DNA from: Bradyrhizobium sp. SZCCT0153
GTDB taxonomy: Bacteria > Pseudomonadota > Alphaproteobacteria > Rhizobiales > Xanthobacteraceae
Assembly: GCF_018129995.1 (NCBI RefSeq)
Contig: NZ_JAFCKS010000009.1
Coordinates: 62,001 to 126,000, forward strand
DNA: 64,000 bases
Reading direction: 5' to 3'
Position numbers and translations under genes: made by a program. Shown piece by piece: positions 51,552 to 60,634 of this stretch. Numbering within the stretch: position 1 is the stretch's first letter; every line of letters starts with the position of its first letter. Under the pieces are notes generated by a model, which worked only from the letters and a program-made list of their open reading frames with translations, was not told the DNA's origin and did not search any database.

Positions 51552-52565
51552 ATGACCGAAAGACCGAAAATGCAGATGCGCGAGCTCGGCGATAGCGGCC
51601 TCACGGTCTCGGCCATGGGACTCGGCTGCATGGGCCTGAATTATCATCGTGGCCCGGCGCCGGAACGGAACGAGATGATCGCGCTGGTCCGCGCGGCGGT
51701 TGAACGCGGCGTCACCTTCTTCGACACCGCCGAGGTGTACGGCCCGTTCACCAATGAGGAACTGGTCGGCGAGGCGCTGGAGCCGTTCCGGAAGGACGTC
51801 GTCATCGCCACCAAGTTTGGCCACGACCTCGATCCCGCCAGCTCTCAAACATCTGGCGGGCTCGACAGCCGTCCCGAACGCATCCGGCAGGCGGCCGAAG
51901 GTTCGTTGAAGCGATTGCGGGTCGATGCGATCGACCTGCTCTATCAGCACCGCGTCGATCCCAATGTCCCGATCGAGGACGTCGCCGGTGCGGTGAAGGA
52001 TCTGATCGCCCAGGGCAAGGTCAGGCATTTCGGCCTCAGCGAGGCCGGTGCCTCGACCATCCGCCGCGCGCACGCGATCCAGACGGTCGCAGCGATCCAG
52101 AGTGAATACTCGCTGTGGTGGCGTCAGCCCGAGGCGGACGTGTTGCCGGTTTGCGAGGAACTGGGGATCGGATTCGTCCCTTTCAGCCCCCTGGGGAGGG
52201 GATTCCTCACCGGCCAGATCGACGAGAGCACGAGCTTCGGCGGCAATGACAATCGCGCCGGCTTGCCGCGCTTTACGCCCGAGGCACGCAAGGCGAACAG
52301 GCCGGTCGTGGACCTGCTCGCCGAGATCGGCGTTCGCAAGCGTGCAACGCCGGCGCAGGTCGCGTTGGCCTGGTTGCTGGCACAGAGGCCGTGGATCGTC
52401 CCGATCCCCGGCACGACGAAGCTCGGCCGCCTCGACGAGAACATCGCCGCGACCTCGGTCGCGCTGACTCCCGACGAACTCAGGCACATCGATGCCTCGG
52501 TCGCGCGGATCACCATCACGGGCGATCGCTACTTGCAAGCGGAAGCCGCGCGTACGCAGCGCTGA
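51552..52565 (+). CDS. Aldo/keto reductase
   Basis: A 337-residue NADPH-dependent reductase with a TIM-barrel pattern: MGLGCMGLNYHRGP, catalytic Asp and Tyr in FFDTAEVYGP, Lys in IATKFGHDLDP and His in LLYQHRVDPNVP. The cofactor end reads IVPIPGTTKLGRLDENIAAT. It belongs to the AKR group acting on small aldehydes or ketones. It starts 21 bp after the cupin stop and precedes an SDR. Confidence 0.93.
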   Translation: MTERPKMQMRELGDSGLTVSAMGLGCMGLNYHRGPAPERNEMIALVRAAVERGVTFFDTAEVYGPFTNEELVGEALEPFRKDVVIATKFGHDLDPASSQTSGGLDSRPERIRQAAEGSLKRLRVDAIDLLYQHRVDPNVPIEDVAGAVKDLIAQGKVRHFGLSEAGASTIRRAHAIQTVAAIQSEYSLWWRQPEADVLPVCEELGIGFVPFSPLGRGFLTGQIDESTSFGGNDNRAGLPRFTPEARKANRPVVDLLAEIGVRKRATPAQVALAWLLAQRPWIVPIPGTTKLGRLDENIAATSVALTPDELRHIDASVARITITGDRYLQAEAARTQR

Positions 52566-52607
52566 CAGCGCGTACGGCGACCCGATACATCGATAGGAGA
52601 GATATCC

Positions 52608-53372
52608 ATGAACATTTCATTCGCAGGAAAGGTCGCGCTGGTGACGGGCGCGGCATCCGGGCTGGGTCTGGCCACGGCAAAAGCCTTCGCGGAAACCGGG
52701 GCATCCCTCGCGCTGGCGGACTGGAACGAGGATGCGGTGCGGGCCGCGGCAAGCGAACTGGCCACCCGAGGTCACAAGGCCATCGCGATCCGCTGCGACG
52801 TCTCCGACGACGCACAGGTCGAGGCGATGGTCGCGAAGACGGTCGCCGCCTTCGGCAGGTGTGATGCCGCCTACAACAACGCAGGTGTCCAGAACGTCCT
52901 CGCAGACACCGCCGACACCACCCGCGAGGACTACGACCGCGTCATGGGGATCAACCTTCGCGGCGAATGGAGCTGCATGAAATTTGAACTGCAATACATG
53001 CGCAGACAGGGGAGCGGCGCGATCGTCAATTGCTCGTCTCTCGGAGGACTCGTGGGCGGCGCCGAGCGCGGCATCTATCACGCCGCCAAGCATGGCGTCC
53101 TTGGCTTCACCAAGAGCGCGGCGCTCGAATACGCGGCGCGCGGCATCCGTATCAATGCCATATGCCCGGGGCTGATCTGGACGCCGATGGCCGACCAGAT
53201 GGTCGCTAGCGGCCAGGGCGAAGCTCTCAAGGCCATGGAGAAGAGCGTGCCGATGGGACGGGTCGGCCGGCCCGAGGAGATCGCGAGCGCGGTGCTGTGG
53301 CTGTGCAGCGACGCCGCCAGCTACGTGACGGGCCAATCCATCTCGGTGGACGGCGGGTTCATCATGAGGTGA
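52608..53372 (+). CDS. Short-chain dehydrogenase/reductase
   Basis: A 254-residue classical SDR: TGAASGLGLATAKAFAETG (cofactor), YNNAGVQN, catalytic Ser in VNCSSLGGLVGG and YHAAKHGVLGFTKSAALEYA with Tyr/Lys. It ends VTGQSISVDGGFIMR, the usual C-terminus. It starts 42 bp after the AKR gene (GGAGAG upstream), the third gene of the LysR-linked operon. Confidence 0.93.
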   Translation: MNISFAGKVALVTGAASGLGLATAKAFAETGASLALADWNEDAVRAAASELATRGHKAIAIRCDVSDDAQVEAMVAKTVAAFGRCDAAYNNAGVQNVLADTADTTREDYDRVMGINLRGEWSCMKFELQYMRRQGSGAIVNCSSLGGLVGGAERGIYHAAKHGVLGFTKSAALEYAARGIRINAICPGLIWTPMADQMVASGQGEALKAMEKSVPMGRVGRPEEIASAVLWLCSDAASYVTGQSISVDGGFIMR

Positions 53373-53381
53373 CGAGACTAC

Positions 53382-54605
53382 CTACGACGCCGCCCGCGAT
53401 GCGTCCGCCGAAAGACGCCCTAGCAGTGACCGCGCCGTATCCGACGGCGAGAGCGAATCCACCGAGACGACGGGATCGCTGCGCATCTCGTGCTTGCCGT
53501 TCGAGGTGTGGCGCATCACCGCCGACAAGCGGCGCGCGATCATGTGCGCCGTGCGGAAGTCGGTTTCCGCGAACACGACGATGACGGAGCCGTCCTTCTG
53601 GGCCGCGCCAAAATCCATCTGCCGCATCAGCCGGCTCAGGATGCGCGCGGCATCGAGCTGGGCGCGGGAGTTGCCGGGATCGAAGGCGAAGCGCGCGACC
53701 GAGAGGCCGCCGCCGCGGGCCAGTGTCTGCTCCACCGCCTTGGCAAAATCGCGGGCAAAGGCTTCCACCGTGAGCAGGCCGCTGCGCGGATCGAGCCAGC
53801 CGCCGGCATCGATCGAGCGCAGCGTGCGGCTCAGTTGCGATTCCATCGCATGCTGGCGAATCAGCGGCAGCGCGTTGGCGGCGATCTTCGCCGGCTCGCC
53901 CGGGATCAGCTCGAGATTGGGCAGGTCGTAGGTCTGCGTCAGCTGGTGTGCGGTGACGACCACGGGCAGGCTGCGGAAGCGGGTGTCCTCGGCGAGCACG
54001 GTGAGGAAGGCATCCGTCACGCGCGCGGTAAAACCTTCGGCGAGCACGACGCCGTCGAGGTCGCGGGTGTTGAGATGTTTGGCCGCGGCTTCGATCGAGA
54101 GCGCACCGATGACACCGGCGCGCTCGCCGAACGCGACGGAGAGCGCAGGGTAAGCCGCGCCGCGGCCGATCAGGAGCACGGTGGCATCGCGTGCGGGATC
54201 GGCCTCCGGCAGCGCGACCTTCACCTCAGGCAGCCGGCGCAGCACCGTGGCATGAAGCGTGCGGACGCGCAGCGCGGCGCGAAGCCGCGCGATCAGGCGG
54301 TCGGAATTGCCGCTGCGGGAGGAAAAGGGCAGGGCGTTGTGCGGGAGCGCACCCGCCGCGTCCAGCGCCACGAAGGGAAGGTAAGGCGATTGGTCCGCGA
54401 TCTTCCTGGCGAGCGGCGCCAGATGCGGCTCGTGTCCGCCGGACATCGTGGCGAGCACGGCGGCCGGCTGCACCTGTTCGACCGCGCGCGCCGCGCTGGC
54501 CCAGTCGGCATCGACCACGGGAAACAGCCGGGCCTCGTCCAGCGCCGCAATGAAGGCCGGCCGCTCGACATTGGACACAAACAGGATCGGGCCGGCCTGG
54601 GACAT
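53382..54605 (-). CDS. Receiver-like protein with degenerate GGDEF-type domain
   Basis: 407 residues from ATG 54605. Two response-regulator-like segments (SQAGPILFVSNVERPAFIAA and ATVLLIGRGAAYPALSVAFG) are followed by a region in the GGDEF position: PRSGLLTVEAFARDFAKAVE, then RILSRLMRQMDFGAAQKDGS and VIVVFAETDFRTAHMIARRL. The GGDEF signature itself is absent, so cyclic-di-GMP synthesis is unlikely; it may be a binding or scaffold protein. It lies 87 bp downstream of the adenylate-forming-like gene on the same strand. Confidence 0.7.
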   Translation of the reverse strand: MSQAGPILFVSNVERPAFIAALDEARLFPVVDADWASAARAVEQVQPAAVLATMSGGHEPHLAPLARKIADQSPYLPFVALDAAGALPHNALPFSSRSGNSDRLIARLRAALRVRTLHATVLRRLPEVKVALPEADPARDATVLLIGRGAAYPALSVAFGERAGVIGALSIEAAAKHLNTRDLDGVVLAEGFTARVTDAFLTVLAEDTRFRSLPVVVTAHQLTQTYDLPNLELIPGEPAKIAANALPLIRQHAMESQLSRTLRSIDAGGWLDPRSGLLTVEAFARDFAKAVEQTLARGGGLSVARFAFDPGNSRAQLDAARILSRLMRQMDFGAAQKDGSVIVVFAETDFRTAHMIARRLSAVMRHTSNGKHEMRSDPVVSVDSLSPSDTARSLLGRLSADASRAAS

Positions 54606-54691
54606 CGAGAAACTCTGATCACGGCAACAGGTGCTGCGCAATCTAGTCCGGCCGCCTTAATGCAGCGTCAATGGATCGGTCGAAACTACGC

Positions 54692-56194
54692 TTAAACCGG
54701 CCCGGCCCGGTCGCGAAAAGCTTCGACCATCAAGGGGTTAAGCCCGAGCTCGCTGAGCGCCTCGCGGGCGCGCGTATTGTCCTGGGCCCGGCCCGCCAGC
54801 CGGTGACCCGAGAGCCGGTCGGGCAGCGCGGTGAGCAGGGCGCCCTGGCCGAGCCGGCGCGCCCATTCCTGCAGGTCGTTGGAGAGGAATCGGTAGCCGC
54901 CGACGGCCATGATTCCGGATGGCGGCGCGGTGATGCAGATCGCGCCGCTCGGACGGTCGATCCGTGCGGCATAGCCGGTGTCGACATAGTCGCGCGGCGG
55001 CTGCGCGATCAGGGTCTCGCCGACCGGCTGCGGCGGGGCATAGGCCGCGATCGGCACCATTGCTCCGCGCAGGCCGAGCGTGCCCTTCGGCGTCAGCAGG
55101 ATCTCGCCGGCGATGGAGGAGCCGGACTGCTCGCGCGGGGCGCCGTGCGGCCCGGGCATCACCGCAACAGGCATGCCGTCCTCGCCGCGACGGGCGCCGA
55201 ACAGGCCGGCTTCGCCGAACAGATAGACGTCCGTGAGAGGCGCATGCGGCGCGATCCAGGCATCGCTCGCCGCCACCTGCTCCGGGGCGCGCCACAGGCC
55301 GATGACGTTGCGTAAGGTAGGCATGCGCGCCGCCAGGTCGGCATCGCCGAGCCGCAGCGCGAGTTGCGCAGGGGCGATCAGCACCTCGCATTCATGCTCG
55401 ACGATCTGCTGCTCAAGCACGTCGTTCTCGAAGGGGTGATGCAGCGCGAGCGCGCCGCCGCTCAGCAGCCACACCGCGAGCGAGGAGGCGAGGCCGGCGA
55501 ACGACATCGGCGTAAACGCCGCCATCACGGTCGCGCCCTGCCGGATGTCGGCTTCCAGCGACATCGCGAGCCCACCTGCGATCAGGCTGAAATGCGGCCG
55601 CGGCACCGGGCGAAAGCCTTCCGCGGTGACGTCGAAGGAGATCATCGCCGCCTTGCGGCCATCCTGGATCACGGCGCGCGCGGTGCCGGGCGGGCGAGCC
55701 AGCACGTCATCGAGCGAGGCCATGCCTTCGGGCAAATCGGCGCCGAAGCCGCAGACATGGCGGATCGAGAAGGCTTCGGCAGCCGCATGCATGGCCAGAT
55801 CGGCATAGCTGACGCCGTCGACCGTGCTCATGGTGACGATGGCGCGCGCCGCGGTGCGGTTCAGAGCGGCGGTCAGTTCGGCATGACGCCAGAGCAGCGG
55901 CAGCACGGCGACGACGAGGCCGGCGCGATGGGCGGCGAGCACGGTGAGCACGAACTCGACCGTATTCGGCAACTGGATCGCAATGACGGAATTGGCCGGC
56001 AGGCCCGATTCGACGAAGTAGGCCGATAGCGCCTCGATCGCCGTGTCGGCCTCGGCATAGCTCATCCGCCGCGGCTGGTGCCCGGTCACGCGGGCCTTGT
56101 TGAGGGGGTCGAGCAGGGCAGGCGCATGCGGCTGCCGCGTCAGCGTGCGCTGAAACAGCGTGTCGAGCGTCGGCGATACGGCTGGCTGGTTCAC
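54692..56194 (-). CDS. Degenerate adenylate-forming (acyl-CoA synthetase-like) protein
   Basis: A 500-residue ANL-fold protein. The N-terminal half is recognisable: MSYAEADTAIEALSAYFVES, VIAIQLPNTVEFVLTVLAAH, GATVMAAFTPMSFAGLASSL. The ATP-binding Ser/Thr/Gly loop (SGTTGxPK) is replaced by MISFDVTAEGFRPVPRPHFS. The ribose-binding TGD reads TGY (DYVDTGYAARIDRPSG), and the final catalytic Lys segment is not seen. Adenylation activity is therefore doubtful. It lies 4 bp after the peptide-binding-protein gene, in the same unit. Confidence 0.8.
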   Translation of the reverse strand: MNQPAVSPTLDTLFQRTLTRQPHAPALLDPLNKARVTGHQPRRMSYAEADTAIEALSAYFVESGLPANSVIAIQLPNTVEFVLTVLAAHRAGLVVAVLPLLWRHAELTAALNRTAARAIVTMSTVDGVSYADLAMHAAAEAFSIRHVCGFGADLPEGMASLDDVLARPPGTARAVIQDGRKAAMISFDVTAEGFRPVPRPHFSLIAGGLAMSLEADIRQGATVMAAFTPMSFAGLASSLAVWLLSGGALALHHPFENDVLEQQIVEHECEVLIAPAQLALRLGDADLAARMPTLRNVIGLWRAPEQVAASDAWIAPHAPLTDVYLFGEAGLFGARRGEDGMPVAVMPGPHGAPREQSGSSIAGEILLTPKGTLGLRGAMVPIAAYAPPQPVGETLIAQPPRDYVDTGYAARIDRPSGAICITAPPSGIMAVGGYRFLSNDLQEWARRLGQGALLTALPDRLSGHRLAGRAQDNTRAREALSELGLNPLMVEAFRDRAGPV

Positions 56195-56198
56195 GGCG

Positions 56199-58079
56199 TC
56201 ACTTTGCTTGATGAGCTTGCGGCTGCCCCTTCGACCACCAGGTCTCCGGCAGGTAGCCGGACAGCGCGGTGGTCCTTGGCCGTTCTATCCGATTCCAGCG
56301 CACGATCCATTGCTCGGATACGTTAAACAGGGGGATTGTATAGAAACCGGAGATCAGTGCGCGGTCGAGCGCCCGCACCGCCGAGACGAAAGCCGTATGT
56401 TCACGGGCTTCCAGCAGCGCGGCGATCATGGCATCGACCGCGGGATCCTTGGCGCCCATGTAATTGCGGGTGCCCGGATTGTCGGCGGCGGCGCTGCCCC
56501 AGTAGAAATATTGCTCGTTGCCGGGCGACAGCGACTGGTCCCAGCGATTCTGGATCATGTCGAACTCGTAGGCGAGCCTGCGCTGGTCGAACTGCACCGG
56601 ATCGACCGATCGCACGCTCGGCTCGATGCCGGCGCGCTTGAGGTCGCGCTGGAACGCGAGTGCGATGCGCTCCTGGTCGCGAGTCGTGACCAAAATCTCG
56701 AAGGTGAAGGGCGCCTTGGTCGCGCGATTGCGCAGCACGGTGCCGTCGAGATCGTAGCCGGCCTCGGACAACAGTTTCAGGGCTGCGCGCAGCGTGGTCC
56801 GGTCGCGGCCCGAGCCGTCGGTCACCGGCAGGCGGTAGCCGCCGTCCATGATGTCGGCTGGAATCTGCGCGGCGAACGGTTTGAGCAGCTCGCGCTCGCG
56901 CGCATCCGCAGGCCGGCCATAGGACGACAGGTCCGAGCCCGCGAAATAGCCGGGGACGCGCGCGTAGAGGCTGAAGAAGTAGTTGCGGTTGATCAGCTCG
57001 AAATCGAACAGCAGCGTCAAGGCCTGGCGCACACGGATGTCGGCGAAGATCGGACGGCGGGTGTTGAACACCAGAAACTCGGAAGGCTGCGGCAACCCGG
57101 GCGTGATGGTGTCGCGGATCACCTCGCCGCTTCTGGCAGCCGGAAAATCATAGCCGTCGTGCCAGCGCAGCGGCTCCTGCTCGATGCGGAAATCGTAGAG
57201 GCCGCGCTTGAAGGCTTCGAACTGGCCGTTGGCCTCGCGAAAATAGTCGAGCCTGATCTCGTCGAAATTGTACAGCCCGCGATTGATCGGCAAATCGCGG
57301 CCCCAATAATCGGGATTGCGGGTGAGCGTCACGTTGGCGCCGGGTTTCACTGCCGTGACGCGATAGGGGCCGGAGCCGACCGGGCCTGTCAGCGTCGTCT
57401 CCTCGAAAGCCGCGACGTCGACCGCATGCTTCGGCAGGATCGGCATCAGGCCGAGGATCAGTGGCAGTTCGCGGTCATTGGCTCCGGTCAGGTCGAAACG
57501 GACGGTGAGAGGATCTGGCGCGTCGGCTCTGGCGACCTTGGCATAGTATTGCCGGTGGTTGGGGCGGCCGTGGTCGCGCAGCAGCTGCCAGGAGAACAGC
57601 ACGTCCTCCGCGCGCAGCGGCTCGCCGTCGGAGAAGCGGGCGCGGGGATCGATGTGGAACGTGACAAAACTCCGCTCGTCGTCGGTTTCGACCGATCTTG
57701 CGAGCAAGCCATAGAGCGTGAACGGCTCGTCATTGCCGCGTGCGAGCAGGCTCTCGACCACGTAGTTCCGCATCTGCTGTACGGCCAGCCCCCTGACGAT
57801 GAAGGGATTGAGACTGTCGAAGGTACCGAGAATACCCCAGGTCAGCCGGCCGCCCTTGGGCGCATCAGGATTGACGTAGGGCATGTGGGTGAAATCGGCA
57901 GGCATCGCCGGCTTGCCGTGCATCGCGATGGCATGGAGTTCCTCGGCTCGCGCGCCACCAGCCGGGAGCGCGGAGGCCAGGGTCAAGGTGAGGGCCAAGA
58001 CGAAAGCCGAGACGAAGGCGCAAAAGCGGACGCCGAGGCCCTCAAGAAGCCAACCGAGCGGGCGCTGGAACATGAACAT
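56199..58079 (-). CDS. ABC-transporter extracellular solute-binding protein, family 5 (YejA-like)
   Basis: 626 residues from ATG 58079 (or 58073). A signal peptide (VSAFVLALTLTLASALPAGG) precedes the mature start HAIAMHGKPAMPADFTHMPY. YejA-like features include VNPDAPKGGRLTWGILGTFD, RARFSDGEPLRAEDVLFSWQ and VGSGPYRVTAVKPGANVTLT. It should bind oligopeptides in the periplasm. No permease or ATPase genes lie nearby, so it must use a transporter encoded elsewhere or act as a sensor. Confidence 0.9.
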   Translation of the reverse strand: MFMFQRPLGWLLEGLGVRFCAFVSAFVLALTLTLASALPAGGARAEELHAIAMHGKPAMPADFTHMPYVNPDAPKGGRLTWGILGTFDSLNPFIVRGLAVQQMRNYVVESLLARGNDEPFTLYGLLARSVETDDERSFVTFHIDPRARFSDGEPLRAEDVLFSWQLLRDHGRPNHRQYYAKVARADAPDPLTVRFDLTGANDRELPLILGLMPILPKHAVDVAAFEETTLTGPVGSGPYRVTAVKPGANVTLTRNPDYWGRDLPINRGLYNFDEIRLDYFREANGQFEAFKRGLYDFRIEQEPLRWHDGYDFPAARSGEVIRDTITPGLPQPSEFLVFNTRRPIFADIRVRQALTLLFDFELINRNYFFSLYARVPGYFAGSDLSSYGRPADARERELLKPFAAQIPADIMDGGYRLPVTDGSGRDRTTLRAALKLLSEAGYDLDGTVLRNRATKAPFTFEILVTTRDQERIALAFQRDLKRAGIEPSVRSVDPVQFDQRRLAYEFDMIQNRWDQSLSPGNEQYFYWGSAAADNPGTRNYMGAKDPAVDAMIAALLEAREHTAFVSAVRALDRALISGFYTIPLFNVSEQWIVRWNRIERPRTTALSGYLPETWWSKGQPQAHQAK

Positions 58080-58338
58080 CGGCACACGCTGATTCGAGGA
58101 CCGCCGGGCCTGAATCCTATCACAGGGAATTTGATGGGACGCTGGCGCCAGGGCGCTCAAAGACGCTTGTCGGCATTGATCTTTTCGTCGGCCACGTTAA
58201 GAAGGCGGGCAATCGCGCAAGAGCGCCGAGCCGTCACTTATCCGCCTCAATTGACGGGGAGAGAGCCGCGCCCAAGGCGGCCAGGTTCGGCGCTTCGGAG
58301 CGGTTCGGGCACTTCCCGTTCAGAAAGGGTTTTCCGCA

Positions 58339-59145
58339 ATGAATTTCCGTTACTTGGCCGCGTCCGTACGGCTGCGCGGGCGACTTCTCGCCTTGTTGAC
58401 GGCCACGGCGTTGGCCGTTCCGTTTGCCGCCGAGGCCCAGGCGCCGGCCCCAGGCGCACCCAAGGCGGCTCCGAAGGCCGCTCCGAAGGCCGCCCCCAAG
58501 GCTCCGGCACCGGCCGCTCAGGCGCCTGCCCAGCCGGCTCCCGCGCAGGGCGCTCCGGCGCAGCAGGGCGCGGCCCAGCCAGCGGATCAGCAGATCCAGC
58601 TGATCTACGCCCCCTGGACCAAGTTCTGCCTCAAGGGCCAGGACGCCAATGCCAAGCAGGTGTGCTTCACCGGCAAGGACGGCCGCATCGAGTCGGGCCA
58701 GCCGGTCATTGCCGCCGTGATCATCGAGCCGGAAGGCGAGCCGAAGAAGATCCTGCGCGTGACGCTGCCGCTCGGTATGCAGCTCGTGCACGGCACCCGC
58801 ATCATCGTGGACAGCAATCCGCCGTTGCAGAGCCCGTACGTGATCTGCTTCCAGAACGGCTGCATGTCGGACTACGAGGCCACGCCCGAGCTCATCAACA
58901 ACATGAAGAAGGGCCAGAATCTCGTTGTCCAGGCGATCAACGCCAACGGCGCGCCGCTGACTCTTCCGCTGCCGCTCGCCGGCGAGTTCCAGAAGGCCTA
59001 TGACGGTCCCCCGACCGATCCGAAGGTGTTCGAGGAAACCCAGAAGAAGCTCCAGGAAGAGCTTCAGAAGAAGGCTGACGAGCAGCGCAAGAAGCTCGAG
59101 CAGCAGGGCGCGGCTCCCGGCACACCGCCGGCGGCTCAGAAGTAA
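58339..59145 (+). CDS. Invasion-associated locus B (IalB) family protein
   Basis: A 268-residue exported protein. The signal peptide is followed by a low-complexity linker of repeated APKAAPKA units (residues 36 to about 75), then the IalB domain. That domain has cysteines in WTKFCLKGQDANAKQVCFTG and SPYVICFQNGCMSDYEATPE. A charged coiled-coil tail follows (FEETQKKLQEELQKKADEQR). Known members lie in the periplasm or outer membrane; Bartonella IalB is linked to erythrocyte entry, but the role in soil bacteria is undefined. A strong terminator follows. Confidence 0.9.
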   Translation: MNFRYLAASVRLRGRLLALLTATALAVPFAAEAQAPAPGAPKAAPKAAPKAAPKAPAPAAQAPAQPAPAQGAPAQQGAAQPADQQIQLIYAPWTKFCLKGQDANAKQVCFTGKDGRIESGQPVIAAVIIEPEGEPKKILRVTLPLGMQLVHGTRIIVDSNPPLQSPYVICFQNGCMSDYEATPELINNMKKGQNLVVQAINANGAPLTLPLPLAGEFQKAYDGPPTDPKVFEETQKKLQEELQKKADEQRKKLEQQGAAPGTPPAAQK

Positions 59146-59167
59146 TCGGGACTCAACGTCCGGACAT

Positions 59168-59198
59168 GAAAAAGGCGCTCGATCGAGCGCCTTTTTTG
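59168..59198. terminator. Intrinsic terminator after the IalB gene
   Basis: AAAGGCGCTC and GAGCGCCTTT form a perfect stem (59171-59194) with a run of T after it and A before it, so it can work for ialB and for the convergent hspQ. Confidence 0.88.
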
Positions 59199-59223
59199 CT
59201 GCCCCGCCTGTCGAGGGCGACGC

Positions 59224-59556
59224 TTAGTTCAGCGACGGATTTCGCGGACGGTAGCCGCCAGTCTTGTCCTTGATGAAGATCTCGGCGACTTGGGAGTGCC
59301 GGATCGGCTCGCCGGACTCGTCGGGCAACAGGTTCTGTTCGGAGACGTAGGCGACGTATTCCGACTCAGCGTTCTCCGCGAGCAGGTGGTAGAACGGCTG
59401 GTCCTTGTGGGGCCGCACCTCCTCGGGGATCGACAGCCACCACTCCTCGGTGTTGTTGAATTCCGGATCAATGTCGAAGATTACGCCCCGGAACGAGAAG
59501 ATCCGGTGGCGCACGACCTGTCCGATCTGGAATTTGGCGGTCCGCGCTTTAATCAT
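59224..59556 (-). CDS. hspQ: Heat-shock protein HspQ
   Basis: A 110-residue protein with the YccV/HspQ pattern: AKFQIGQVVRHRIFSFRGVI, FDIDPEFNNTEEWWLSIPEE, RPHKDQPFYHLLAENAESEY and VAYVSEQNLLPDESGEPIRH. In enterobacteria HspQ affects DnaA stability and Lon specificity and binds hemimethylated DNA. ATG 59556 directly follows GGGGA, an unusually short spacing. Confidence 0.92.
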   Translation of the reverse strand: MIKARTAKFQIGQVVRHRIFSFRGVIFDIDPEFNNTEEWWLSIPEEVRPHKDQPFYHLLAENAESEYVAYVSEQNLLPDESGEPIRHSQVAEIFIKDKTGGYRPRNPSLN

Positions 59557-59662
59557 TCCCCGTCGATAGACCAGGATTGTGGCCGATGCTAGTGCCCTGA
59601 TCTGGAATTAACCCGCGGTTGCGGGGCGGATAGGCACCAAGTCTTCAGAAAACACTTCATCA

Positions 59663-60616
59663 ATGGTCGATATCCTCAATCTGGCTCTACCCTATTTCGG
59701 CTTGATCTTCGTTGGATTCGCCTGCGGCAAGGTCAAATCCCTGCCAGAATCGGGTCTCGCCTGGATGAACTTCTTCTTGCTCTATGTGTCGCTGCCGGCG
59801 CTGCTGTTTGCGATCATGTCCAAGACGCCGTTTGCGGAATTGAACAATCCGCCGTTCCTGGTCGCGACCACGCTGTCGACGGTCGCGGCATTCACCCTGG
59901 CGCTCGTCCTGGGGAAAGCTATCGGCGGGCTGACGCTGCGCGAGGCGACGCTTGCCGGGCTTTCCGGCGGCTACGGCAATATCGGCTATATGGGGCCGGG
60001 ACTGGCGCTCGCCGTGCTCGGGACGAAGGCCTCGGCGCCGACCGCGCTGATCTTCTGCTGCGACAGCATCTTCCTGTTCACGATCGTGCCGCTCTTGATC
60101 GAGCTGTCCGACCGTGATCACCCCTCGATCGTGCACGCCTTCGGCGTCGTGCTCAAGCAGATCGTGCTCAACCCGTTGATCATGTCGGCCTGCTTCGGCG
60201 CGGCGGTGGCCGCGCTCCACATCGAGCTGCCGGTGGCGCTCGACCGCACCATCACCTTCCTTCAGAACGCGGCCGCTCCGACCGCGCTGTTCGTGCTCGG
60301 CGTGACGGTGGCGCTTCGCCCGTTCGACCGCGTGCCCTGGGAAGTGCCCGGCGTGATCGCGGTCAAGCTGTTGATCCACCCGCTCGCGGCGTTCGGCCTG
60401 ATGCTGGCGTTCGGTCCGTTCGCGCAGCCCTGGGCCGCAACCGCGGTGCTGATGGCCTCGCTGCCGCCGGCGCTCAACGTGTTCGTGATCGCCCGGCAGA
60501 ACGACGCCTGGATCGAGTCCGCCTCCGTTGCGGTGCTGCTCGGGACCTTTGCGTCCGTGGTCACGCTGACGAGCGTGATGTGGGCGATACAGACCGGCCG
60601 GCTGGCGTTTCCGTAA
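59663..60616 (+). CDS. AEC-family (auxin efflux carrier-type) transporter
   Basis: A 317-residue membrane protein with about ten transmembrane segments in two halves. LALPYFGLIFVGFACGKVKS and LAWMNFFLLYVSLPALLFAI open the first; AAPTALFVLGVTVALRPFDR and SLPPALNVFVIARQND mark the second. Bacterial members transport small organic acids such as malate. The substrate is unknown, and no catabolic neighbour suggests one. Confidence 0.88.
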   Translation: MVDILNLALPYFGLIFVGFACGKVKSLPESGLAWMNFFLLYVSLPALLFAIMSKTPFAELNNPPFLVATTLSTVAAFTLALVLGKAIGGLTLREATLAGLSGGYGNIGYMGPGLALAVLGTKASAPTALIFCCDSIFLFTIVPLLIELSDRDHPSIVHAFGVVLKQIVLNPLIMSACFGAAVAALHIELPVALDRTITFLQNAAAPTALFVLGVTVALRPFDRVPWEVPGVIAVKLLIHPLAAFGLMLAFGPFAQPWAATAVLMASLPPALNVFVIARQNDAWIESASVAVLLGTFASVVTLTSVMWAIQTGRLAFP

Positions 60617-60634
60617 AACGCTAACTTCGCCAGA

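Noticed and set aside
58460..58530. Tandem repeat in ialB as a CRISPR-like or mobile repeat
   Set aside because: It is an in-frame APKA-type coding repeat forming the linker of a secreted protein.
56160..59003. 947-codon frame antisense to the binding-protein gene and running into ialB
   Set aside because: It crosses two well-supported genes and a promoter region and contains no family motif.
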